Of a DNA stretch of 64,000 nucleotides, positions 46,894 to 54,965 are shown in pieces. Position 1 is the first letter of the stretch; each line of letters begins with the position of its first letter. The DNA comes from Gimesia algae (lineage in GTDB: Bacteria; Planctomycetota; Planctomycetia; Planctomycetales; Planctomycetaceae), in assembly GCF_007746795.1 (NCBI RefSeq), contig NZ_CP036343.1:1368531-1432530 (forward strand). Reading direction: 5' to 3'. The position numbers were made by a program, and so were the translations under genes. Below the pieces are notes generated by a model. It ran no database searches and was not told the DNA's origin. It was given only the letters and a program-made list of their open reading frames with translations.

Positions 46894-48435
46894 CTAATTT
46901 TTAGCATCCTTCTCTCTCATCAGCTTGTCATTAAAATCAGCAGGTTTTGAGCCACTTTTGAGTCGCAGGTTGGCCCCCATGCGACGTTTGTGACTGAAGG
47001 GGACCCGGTCGGCGTCCGCTTTCTCCAGGATCGCATGCAGGTCTGCACGCATTTTCTGAATGCGTTTCTGCTGGTCCTTGTCAAAAATCAGATTATGCTC
47101 TTCGTGGGGATCTTTCTCCATATCGTAGAGTTCGTCGATATCCCAGATGCCGTGGTATTGAATGAATTTATACCGCGGTGTTCGCAGCGCGAACGTAGTC
47201 GGCGTCTGGGGGAAATTGTATTCCCAGTAGTACTCATAGAGAATATTCTGTCGCCAGTCTTTCGCAGGTATCTTCCCGGCTGCCAGTTGCAGAAAGCTTT
47301 GGCCATCCATTTGAGGGGGTGTTTTCAAACCGGCCGCTGCCAGGATCGTCGGTCCGATATCAATATTTGCAACGACTTCATTAATGACGGTTCCCGGTTT
47401 CCAGAGACCGGGGCAGACCCCCACCAGAGGCACACGCATCGATGCTTCATAGGCAGTCCGTTTGTCGATGAGACCATGTTCGCCCCACTGAAACCCGTTG
47501 TCTCCCATATACATCACCAGCGTATTCTCTGCCAGGCCGTTTTCTTTCAGCCATTTCCGGACGCGGGCAATCGACTCGTCGACACTCAATAAGGCTTCAC
47601 AATACAGGCGGTAATGTTCTTCGATATCAGTATCCTGGTGATAGGCGAAATCGACGCCATGCCAGCTGTTCCGCTGGTTCTTGAGCCACATCGGCTTGTT
47701 AAAGTAATTCTCCGAGGTGTTCTCCATTGTTTTCGGAATCGGCATCGACTTGTCTTTATAACGTCCCGCGTGTCGCTTCGCCGGATGGAACATCCCGTGC
47801 ACGCCTTTATGAGACAGATAGACGAAGAACGGTTTTCCACTTGGTTTCACCGTATCATCCAGCCACTCGATGGCGTAATCTGTCAGTTCATCTGTGATAT
47901 ACCCTTTCTGAGGCACTGATTTCCCATCGATATTCAACGACCATTTTTTCAGATGTTCCGGCGGATAATAATGGCCTTGTCCGCGAAATGAGATCCATTT
48001 ATCAAAACCAGGTCGTGGATCATCCGAGTGTCCCCCCATATGCCACTTCCCAAAAAAACCAGTCTTATAGCCTGCATCCTGCAGATACTGGGGAAAGAAG
48101 ATCGTGCCCGGTTTTGCTGATACGTTGTTATCCACGACGCCATGATTATGCATGTACTGACCGGTTAAGATCGATGCACGGCTGGGCGAACAGAGCGAAG
48201 TCGTAACCATCGCATTTTTGAAGTACACGCCGTCTTTGGCCAGCGCATCCATTGCCGGAGTCTCCACCCACGGATGCCCCAGAAAACCCATCACATCGTA
48301 ACGATGATCATCGGCAAGGATGAAAACCACGTTTTTGGGTTTCGCTCCCTCAATCTTTTCCAGTTTTAAATCGGCGGCGGAAACCGAAGTGAGCAGGATA
48401 CAGAACAGTAAGCACATCAGAGAAATCAGTCGCAT
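46894..48435 (-). CDS. Secreted sulfatase (formylglycine-dependent)
   Basis: Hydrolyses sulfate esters, in marine planctomycetes usually of algal polysaccharides. Signal peptide (1-20, ILLTSVSA). Calcium ligands are likely Asp42-Asp43 (VVFILADDHRYD). The sulfatase signature CSPSR starts at Cys82, which must be turned into formylglycine by a sulfatase-maturing enzyme, followed by ILTGQYMHNHGV. Also GKWHMGG, and MYMGDNGFQWGEHGLIDKRT, a second metal and sulfate-binding stretch. 513 residues, matching the choline-sulfatase/arylsulfatase A group (S1). No sulfatase-maturing enzyme in the window. Confidence 0.95.
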   Translation of the reverse strand: MRLISLMCLLFCILLTSVSAADLKLEKIEGAKPKNVVFILADDHRYDVMGFLGHPWVETPAMDALAKDGVYFKNAMVTTSLCSPSRASILTGQYMHNHGVVDNNVSAKPGTIFFPQYLQDAGYKTGFFGKWHMGGHSDDPRPGFDKWISFRGQGHYYPPEHLKKWSLNIDGKSVPQKGYITDELTDYAIEWLDDTVKPSGKPFFVYLSHKGVHGMFHPAKRHAGRYKDKSMPIPKTMENTSENYFNKPMWLKNQRNSWHGVDFAYHQDTDIEEHYRLYCEALLSVDESIARVRKWLKENGLAENTLVMYMGDNGFQWGEHGLIDKRTAYEASMRVPLVGVCPGLWKPGTVINEVVANIDIGPTILAAAGLKTPPQMDGQSFLQLAAGKIPAKDWRQNILYEYYWEYNFPQTPTTFALRTPRYKFIQYHGIWDIDELYDMEKDPHEEHNLIFDKDQQKRIQKMRADLHAILEKADADRVPFSHKRRMGANLRLKSGSKPADFNDKLMREKDAKN

Positions 48436-48533
48436 GAGTTCACCCGTTGTCAGGAATTATTAGTCGTTTTCTATAACAAAATCGAAAGAGCTTTCCGCTC
48501 GTGGATAAATGTGATCGCTCTCAACTCGTTCAA

Positions 48534-49022
48534 TTATTGAGCTGTCGCGGCGTCTGTATTTTTCACATCGGATCCCGATTTTTCCAGTTTCATTTCCTCT
48601 TTGTCGTCCTCTGGATCCGCTTTCAGAATGACACCACCATAGGTCGATTTCAGATGTCCGTCCGGGGATTCAAAGAGAACAATTTCATTCGCATTGGCGT
48701 TTTTGTCTTTCAACACCATATTATCAATGCCCCAGGTAACCTTATAGTTCAAGTCTTTGATTTTCTTGATCGCATCCAGAGCATCCTGCTGCGCAGGGTT
48801 CTGCAAACTGGCTGCATAAGTTTCGAGATCTCCCCAGTTCTGAGGCACTTTTTTCTTGATCTCTGCACTGATTTTATAGATGGCTGTCACGATATCCAGT
48901 GCGTTTTCTTCAGGACTCATCGGGGCCACTGCTTTCGGCGGAGACGCTGATCGACCGCAACCGGCGATTAAGAAAACGCACATCAGAGACATGACCGCCA
49001 ACCAAATTCGATTCGTTTCCAT
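48534..49022 (-). CDS. Small lipoprotein of unknown function
   Basis: Signal with lipobox FLIAGC (Cys22), then a mostly helical, Lys-rich domain (EENALDIVTAIYKISAEIKKKVPQNW, DALDAIKKIKD) and a beta segment. 162 residues. No family recognised. Located 98 bases upstream of the sulfatase on the same strand, possibly the first gene of a pair. Membrane-anchored in the periplasm by inference. Confidence 0.78.
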   Translation of the reverse strand: METNRIWLAVMSLMCVFLIAGCGRSASPPKAVAPMSPEENALDIVTAIYKISAEIKKKVPQNWGDLETYAASLQNPAQQDALDAIKKIKDLNYKVTWGIDNMVLKDKNANANEIVLFESPDGHLKSTYGGVILKADPEDDKEEMKLEKSGSDVKNTDAATAQ

Positions 49023-49253
49023 CCTGTATCATTCCGAAATAAGCTTATGATTTTCTTTGAGAGTTAAATACAAACAAAATCATAACGGGCTCTCTAACGA
49101 CTGTACACACTCCCTCTGTATCCGTACTCTTTTTTTAAAACATAACCACAGCGTACAGGATTGATCCTCTCCCACACTGGTACATCATCCTTTTTTTTTC
49201 ATAATACAACCTGTTTAGTAAATTCATGCTTTACTCATCGGGATTCAATATTG

Positions 49254-50870
49254 ATGTACGACTGTGTGATTATCGGAGCAGGGCATAACGGTCTGGTGTG
49301 CGCCCATCAGTTGGCAAAGCAGGGCTGGAAAATCCTGGTACTGGAACGTCGCGATCTGGTCGGCGGCGCCTGCGTGACCGAGGAACTCTGGCCCGGTTTC
49401 AAAGTCTCAACGGCTTCTTACCTGGTCAGTCTACTGTTGCCCGAAATCGAACAGGAAATGCAACTGGCCCGTCACGGTTATCGTGTGCTGCCGCGCAACC
49501 CCAGTTCTTTCACACCAGGCACTGATGGCAGATCTCTGCTGCTCGGCCCTGACCAGAAACAGAATCAGGAACAGATTTCACAGTTCAGTCCACGTGATGC
49601 CGAACAGTTCCCCCAATATGAAGCGATGCTGGAAAAAATCGCCGAATGTCTGGAACCTGCGCTAATGCAGACGCCACCCGATCTGCTGCCTTTACCTGCC
49701 AGTTGGCGGACGGTCGGCTTGAGGAAAAAACTCCGCGACACGAAAACCGCATACCACTTGCATCAGTCATTGAAAAAACTGGGAGAAACGATTCCCGAAG
49801 CAATCGAACTGCTCACCGGCCCCGCGCTTCCTATTCTGAATCGTTGGTTCGAATCCGATATCCTCAAAGCAACACTGGCCACCGATGCGATTATCGGCAC
49901 CTTTCAACCTCCATCCGCTCCGGGAACGGCTTATGTATTACTGCATCACGTCATGGGTTCCGCCGGCGGCGCGCGTGGTGTGTGGGGTTATGTGGAAGGA
50001 GGCATGGGAGCTTTGAGCCAGGCAATGGCGGCCTCTGCGAAAGCAGCAGGTGTTGAGATTCGCACGGGTGTCACTGTTGAAGAAATCCTAATCTCGGATC
50101 AGCAGATCTCTGGAGTTCGCTTATCCAATGGTGAAACGATCCCTACTCGTTCTGTTGCTTCGAACGCCGACGCCCATATTACCTTCGAAAAACTGATCCC
50201 GACTGGCACGCTTCCTGCACCTTTCGAAAAAGCCGTCAGCCGGATTGACTACAGCAGCGCCAGTATGAAAATTAACGTTGCCGTCAGTGAACTCCCCGAT
50301 TTTACCTGTCTACCCGGCTGTCAGGAACCACAACCACAACATCGCGGGACCATCCACATCGGTGCCACCTGTGAAGAAATCGAACGGGCCTACGATGATG
50401 CCAAGTACGGTAAACCGTCACAAAAGCCCATCATTGAAATGACGATTCCCTCAGCCGTCGACACCACTCTGGCTCCTCCCGGCCAGCACATCCTGTCACT
50501 GTTCGTGCAATACGCCCCGTACCAACTGGCCAGTGGTACCTGGGATGAGATCAAAGAAGACTTCGCGGATCGTTGTATTAATCGTATTGCCGAATTCGCG
50601 CCGAATGTACCTGCTTCAGTGCTGCATCGTCAGGTTCTCTCACCACTCGATCTGGAACGGACCTTCAGCCTGACAGGTGGCAATATTTTCCAGGGCGCAA
50701 TGCCCGCTCATCAGTTATACAACATGCGTCCGGTCCCCGGCTGGAGCGATTACCGCACGCCCATCAAAGGGCTCTACCTGTGTGGAAGTGCCGCCCATCC
50801 AGGAGGCGGTGTGATGGGTGCCTGCGGTCGCAACGCCGCGCGGGAGATGCTGCGGGATGGCAAGTCTTAG
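49254..50870 (+). CDS. Phytoene-desaturase-like FAD oxidoreductase
   Basis: NAD(P)/FAD protein of the carotenoid-desaturase superfamily. FAD Rossmann motif at the start, CVIIGAGHNGLVCAHQLAKQG, then ERRDLVGGACVTEELWPG and, at the C-terminus, GLYLCGSAAHPGGGVMGACGRNAA, the second FAD contact. ATG 49254 is chosen because the Rossmann fold starts at residue 4; upstream in-frame starts would add 31 unrelated residues. 538 residues, as for the pyridine nucleotide-disulfide oxidoreductase domain 2 type (PYROXD2). Probably no carotenoid role is implied; no crt genes are adjacent. Confidence 0.92.
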   Translation: MYDCVIIGAGHNGLVCAHQLAKQGWKILVLERRDLVGGACVTEELWPGFKVSTASYLVSLLLPEIEQEMQLARHGYRVLPRNPSSFTPGTDGRSLLLGPDQKQNQEQISQFSPRDAEQFPQYEAMLEKIAECLEPALMQTPPDLLPLPASWRTVGLRKKLRDTKTAYHLHQSLKKLGETIPEAIELLTGPALPILNRWFESDILKATLATDAIIGTFQPPSAPGTAYVLLHHVMGSAGGARGVWGYVEGGMGALSQAMAASAKAAGVEIRTGVTVEEILISDQQISGVRLSNGETIPTRSVASNADAHITFEKLIPTGTLPAPFEKAVSRIDYSSASMKINVAVSELPDFTCLPGCQEPQPQHRGTIHIGATCEEIERAYDDAKYGKPSQKPIIEMTIPSAVDTTLAPPGQHILSLFVQYAPYQLASGTWDEIKEDFADRCINRIAEFAPNVPASVLHRQVLSPLDLERTFSLTGGNIFQGAMPAHQLYNMRPVPGWSDYRTPIKGLYLCGSAAHPGGGVMGACGRNAAREMLRDGKS

Positions 50871-50995
50871 CCCAGTTCCAGAATCACGTTTGTGCCTCCA
50901 GAACCATCAATGCCGTGTATCATCGCCATGAGAAATGCAATCGTGGAATGTGATGCACTCGAGGTCAAGTCTTTCTTAAAAACATACGCCGCCAT
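50867..50995 (-). CDS. Small 42-residue hypothetical protein
   Basis: The minus strand reads MAAYVFKKDLTSSASHS and ends GGTNVILELG. An AAGGTGAG binding site lies five to seven bases before the ATG. The stop overlaps the stop of the converging oxidoreductase by three bases. A mid-protein hydrophobic stretch (TIAFLMAMI) is too short for a clear membrane span. No homologue is recognised. It may be a real short gene or the relic of a longer one. Confidence 0.4.
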   Translation of the reverse strand: MAAYVFKKDLTSSASHSTIAFLMAMIHGIDGSGGTNVILELG

Positions 50996-51393
50996 TTATT
51001 CTCACCTTTAAAGCAGCCTGTACAGAGTAAACCTCAGAAACCTATCCCTGAACAGGCACATCTATGAGGGTTTTCATCGTGTCGTGGGCGTTACAGTCGC
51101 ATGAATCGGATCGATCCTTCTACCCGCATTAATGAAGCGGCACTCCAGTTTCATTGTATGCGGTCCAGCCGTTTTAAACTGATTTGTCGCTACAGAAATT
51201 CTGATTACCAGAGATCACGCGTCACATCATTTCCTTCCTTGATATTTCTTCATTGGGATGCCGAAAGAGATAATGCCGGACGCAAGTCTCAGACTGAACA
51301 GCGCTCACCCATCAACACTTTCAATTTCATATTTTTAGATCAGGTCATGAGCTCGGAACCAGATTCCCTGCACAGACATTTTGGAGAACTGCT
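50996..51393. other. Intergenic region before the amide hydrolase gene
   Basis: About 400 bases with no gene I can support. A plus-strand open frame (51101-51397) has no binding site and an uneven composition and is treated as chance. Confidence 0.45.
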
Positions 51394-52488
51394 TTGATAC
51401 GTCTTATTAAATACATGGTCCTCATGGGTATTATCATCACTACGACACTGTGCCCCTCGAAGACTTTCGCCTGCACAGGGATCACCATCAAACCGAAAGA
51501 TGGCTCGATCATCTTCGGACGCACACTCGAGTTTGCACAGGAACTGCATTCGAATATTATCATCGTACCCCGGAACCTCAATTTTGTGGGTACAGCACCT
51601 GACCAGAAGCAGGGGCTCACCTGGACCACCCAATACGGATTCGTCGGGATGAATGCCTTTGGTCTGCCGATTATAGCAGATGGGGTCAACGAGAAAGGGC
51701 TACACGTCGGTATCTTTTATTTTCCCGGTTATGCCGATTTTGAGACAGTTACAGAGAAAGACCTCACCCGAACCATCAGTCCTCAGCAAGTGCCCGTTTA
51801 CCTCTTGAGCAACTGTATCACAGTCGATGACGTGATTGAAAAAATCAAACAGGTCAAAGTCGGCAAAGTCGTTCTGGAGCAGTTGGGCGGCATTCCCCCT
51901 TTTCACTATATCGCGACTGACGCGAGTGGCAAATCAATCGTTCTCGAATACATCAAAGGCGAATTAAATATCCATCAAAACCCGTTGGGAGTTTTTACCA
52001 ATGCTCCTGCATTTGACTGGCATCTCACAAATCTGGGAAATTATGTGAACCTGACAGACACGAATAAACCAGATGTGATGATTGGCGATATCAAAATTAA
52101 TGGGTTTGGTAAAGTAGCAGGCATGTTTGGAATCCCCGGAGACTTTACACCACCATCAAGATTTGTACGCGCAACTGCTTTTTCAGGAACTGCCTTACCG
52201 GTCCAGACGGCCCTTGAGGGTGTCCTGCAGACTTTCCATATTCTCAACCAGTTCGACATTCCCAAAGGGGCAGTACGTGGCTCCATGAATGGTAAATCAT
52301 CCGTGGATTATACTTTGTGGACCGCAGTCACCGATCTCACAAATTTACGTTATTACTTTCGCACACATGAAGACAGCACCATTCGTATGATTAATTTAAA
52401 TTGTGTCGACCTGAATGCAACCGAGATCAAAACAATCTCGATTCAAGGTGAAGAGCAGATTATAGATGTCTCTGGTTGTGCCAGATAA
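51394..52488 (+). CDS. Secreted linear-amide C-N hydrolase (choloylglycine hydrolase family)
   Basis: Ntn-type amidase of the bile-salt hydrolase/penicillin V acylase family. The TTG at 51394 is used because GGAG lies eight bases before it. The signal peptide (to about residue 26, TLCPSKTFA) would be cut to expose Cys27 as the N-terminal nucleophile (ACTGI). Arg at FGRTLEF, the TQYGFVGMNAFG and DGVNEKGLHVG segments, and TNAPAFDWHLTNL with Asn and Arg (SRF, about residue 255) follow the family pattern. 364 residues. Bile acids are unlikely in the sea; an acyl-homoserine lactone or acyl amide is possible. No neighbours of related function. Confidence 0.88.
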   Translation: MIRLIKYMVLMGIIITTTLCPSKTFACTGITIKPKDGSIIFGRTLEFAQELHSNIIIVPRNLNFVGTAPDQKQGLTWTTQYGFVGMNAFGLPIIADGVNEKGLHVGIFYFPGYADFETVTEKDLTRTISPQQVPVYLLSNCITVDDVIEKIKQVKVGKVVLEQLGGIPPFHYIATDASGKSIVLEYIKGELNIHQNPLGVFTNAPAFDWHLTNLGNYVNLTDTNKPDVMIGDIKINGFGKVAGMFGIPGDFTPPSRFVRATAFSGTALPVQTALEGVLQTFHILNQFDIPKGAVRGSMNGKSSVDYTLWTAVTDLTNLRYYFRTHEDSTIRMINLNCVDLNATEIKTISIQGEEQIIDVSGCAR

Positions 52489-52535
52489 AAAAGTCTCAGC
52501 CAAGGTCGTCTATGTAAACTGATCTATCGCATTGG

Positions 52536-53591
52536 CTACTTCGGCCGAACCAGTTCGACCTCGACATGAGTCAGCATTTTTTCTGCTGCTTCACCGTCTA
52601 TCTGTCGTATCAGCATCCTGCCGATCTCCTGGCCATAGGCAACAGGAGAAAGGCAGGCGCGGATGTAAGGAAACGGGCAGTCTGACTGCTCTCGGGCGAA
52701 CCGGTCTGCTACAACCAGCACCGGACGCCTGCTCTTAGGCAGTGGCTCTCCGAATACACATTCTCCAATCGCCCGCGCTGCCGGTTCCGAGCGACACAGT
52801 ACTCCCAGCTTGTCTCTTGACTGATGGAGCACTTCTAAAACAGCCGCCTGTATCGCCCGGTCATCTGCGGGAAGACAACGAATACAAAGTTGACCCAGAC
52901 CAAAACCCGCTGCATTCAGCTCCCGTTGAATCGTATCCAGCAACTGATGATCTCCCGCCGTCACCTGATCCCGCAGTACAACCAGAATCCGCGCGCACTT
53001 CTTTCGCAGCAGTTCCTGAATCAACAGACGACTAATCTGTTCCTGATCACGATCAATCTGCGCCAGTCCGGTAATCGAAGGCTGCAGTAGGCCATTTACC
53101 ACTGTGGGAAGGCCACTCTCTTCCAGAATTCGCTGCACTCCCACTTGAGCCCGCTGCAGAACAAATCCTTCCGTCTCGCTCGACTTCAACGCACGATTGA
53201 CAATCTCCTCCACATACGCTTCTTCCTCACGATGGGGCAGAAAGTTGAATTGCAACTCAGCATCCGGCAGTTCCCGCTGTATACCGATCACAATCCCATC
53301 AGCCAGTAAGCCTTCTCGTTCCAGAAACTTTTGATGTACCACCAGATGCACGCACTTCAAACTATGTAACTGTTCCACATCGTGTTCAGCAATGAATGTT
53401 CCCGCACGTTGCTTGCGAACCAGTACGCGACGCTGCGTCAGCAACTGCAACGCCCGGTTGGCGGTGGTACCACTCACTTGAAACGAGCGAGCCGTCTCAC
53501 TGGTTGTAAAATAAGGATCGCCGGGTTTCAGCTTACGCGCCTGAATATCAGTCTGAATCCGCTCGGCCAGATCCACAATCGCCGGTTTCAT
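52536..53591 (-). CDS. GntR-family regulator with LacI-type sensor domain
   Basis: An N-terminal winged helix (about 1-75: IQTDIQARKLKPGDPYFTTSE, SGTTANRALQLLTQRRVLVRKQRAGTF) is followed by a periplasmic-binding-like effector domain (about 80-351) as in AraR. Length 351 residues. It is divergent from the sialidase gene with 129 bases between, where a 9-bp inverted repeat lies, so it probably controls that sialidase/oxidoreductase pair and itself in response to a sugar. Direct ligand unknown. Confidence 0.88.
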   Translation of the reverse strand: MKPAIVDLAERIQTDIQARKLKPGDPYFTTSETARSFQVSGTTANRALQLLTQRRVLVRKQRAGTFIAEHDVEQLHSLKCVHLVVHQKFLEREGLLADGIVIGIQRELPDAELQFNFLPHREEEAYVEEIVNRALKSSETEGFVLQRAQVGVQRILEESGLPTVVNGLLQPSITGLAQIDRDQEQISRLLIQELLRKKCARILVVLRDQVTAGDHQLLDTIQRELNAAGFGLGQLCIRCLPADDRAIQAAVLEVLHQSRDKLGVLCRSEPAARAIGECVFGEPLPKSRRPVLVVADRFAREQSDCPFPYIRACLSPVAYGQEIGRMLIRQIDGEAAEKMLTHVEVELVRPK

Positions 53592-53669
53592 AGAGGTATC
53601 TCATTCGTTTGAAAAAATGGGTTTTATGCTTTCAATTCTGTTCGCACTTTTATAATATTACAACAGAGA

Positions 53670-53697
53670 TAATAATATCGCAACATAAATATTATTA
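53670..53697. promoter_or_regulatory. Inverted repeat, probable operator of the GntR-type regulator
   Basis: TAATAATAT (53670-53678) and ATATTATTA (53689-53697) are exact reverse complements, ten bases apart, in the 129-base gap between the regulator and the sialidase gene. A TATAAT-like block (53651-53656) sits beside it. Confidence 0.55.
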
Positions 53698-53720
53698 ACC
53701 TGAAACGGGAAACTGGTAAA

Positions 53721-54896
53721 ATGACACACCTTCCGCTGCGTTCCATGCTGTTTTTCTCCCTCTCACTGTTCGTGATTCTCTCGCCGCTGCAATACAGCCA
53801 GGCCGACGATCTGCAGAAAACGGTCCTGTTCGAAGCACGCGACGGTCTATATCATCACTACCGAATCCCCGGCATCATCACCTCGAAGCAGGGGACACTG
53901 CTCGCATACTGTGAAGCCCGTAAAGCAGCCGGCGACTGGGCCAACATCGATATTCTGATGCGCCGCAGCACCGATGGCGGCAAGACCTGGTTGGCCCCTC
54001 AGACAATTCATGATGCGAAAGAAAACACCGTCAATAATGTCGTCGCCTTCGCCGATAACCAGACCGGTCAGGTCCATCTGCTTTATTGTGAAAACTACGG
54101 CCGTTGCTTTTATATCGACAGCAAAGATGACGGCAAGACGTTCAGTGACCCCGTTGAAATCACCAGTGTCTTCGAACAGTTTCGCAAAGAATACGACTGG
54201 AACGTGATCGCCACCGGCCCCGGTCATGGAATTCAACTGCAGAACGGGCGATTGCTCGTTCCTGTCTGGCTTTCGACGGGGGGTAAAAAACATCGTCCGT
54301 CCAGCGTCGCCACCATCTTCAGTGACAATCACGGCAAAACCTGGCAGCGCGGTGACATTATTGTCAAGCAGGGAGATACCGTCGCCGGTGAAACGGTTGT
54401 GAATCCCAGCGAAACCGTCGCCGTCCAGTTGTTCAATAATCAGGTCCTGGTTAATATCCGTACTGAATCAGAGCCTCATCGTCGTCTGATTGCCGTAAGC
54501 GACAACGGTGCCACCAACTGGACGAACAAACATTTTGACGATCAACTCCTCGAACCGGTCTGCATGGCCAGCATCCTGCGTCTGCCCGCCAGCAAATCAC
54601 AGCCGAAGAATGCCATTGTCTTCGCCAACCCGGACAATCTGGAAAACAAAACCAAACGCAGAAAGCCCAATCGCGACCGCAAAAACCTGACGCTGCAGGT
54701 CAGCTTTGATGACTGTCACACCTGGGCCAGCAAACAGGTCCTCGAACCGGGTATCAGCGGCTACAGCGATTTAGCAGCGCTGTCCGATGGTACGATCTTC
54801 TGTTTCTACGAAGATGGCGGCTTTAAAAATAATGGTTACGACACAACCGCCTTGACAATCGCCCGATTTCCATTGAAATGGATCCTACAGGACTGA
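53721..54896 (+). CDS. Secreted sialidase (exo-alpha-sialidase-like)
   Basis: Releases terminal sialic acid or a related sugar. Signal peptide (about 1-28, SPLQYSQA). The YRIP motif (47-50) and Asp-box repeats S-x-D-x-G-x-T-W/F (STDGGKTW 83-90, then SKDDGKTF and SDNHGKTW) build a six-bladed sialidase propeller. ARDGL-YHHYRIPGI gives the first of the catalytic arginines; TESEPHRR and SGYSDLAAL match the later Arg and Tyr/Glu regions. 391 residues. First gene of an apparent two-gene operon with the double FAD oxidoreductase 69 bases downstream. Sialidase-fold proteins in this phylum may act on other acidic sugars. Confidence 0.9.
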   Translation: MTHLPLRSMLFFSLSLFVILSPLQYSQADDLQKTVLFEARDGLYHHYRIPGIITSKQGTLLAYCEARKAAGDWANIDILMRRSTDGGKTWLAPQTIHDAKENTVNNVVAFADNQTGQVHLLYCENYGRCFYIDSKDDGKTFSDPVEITSVFEQFRKEYDWNVIATGPGHGIQLQNGRLLVPVWLSTGGKKHRPSSVATIFSDNHGKTWQRGDIIVKQGDTVAGETVVNPSETVAVQLFNNQVLVNIRTESEPHRRLIAVSDNGATNWTNKHFDDQLLEPVCMASILRLPASKSQPKNAIVFANPDNLENKTKRRKPNRDRKNLTLQVSFDDCHTWASKQVLEPGISGYSDLAALSDGTIFCFYEDGGFKNNGYDTTALTIARFPLKWILQD

Positions 54897-54965
54897 CCCG
54901 AACACAGAAGTCATAATCAACTCTGAACCCCGGTATCGCTCCCCGAGAAAGATTGAGTTCCTGCC

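Noticed and set aside
51101-51397. A 98-codon plus-strand frame overlapping the start of the amide hydrolase gene.
   Set aside because: No binding site and no domain. The overlap with TTG 51394 looks like coupling but the translated sequence does not look like a protein.
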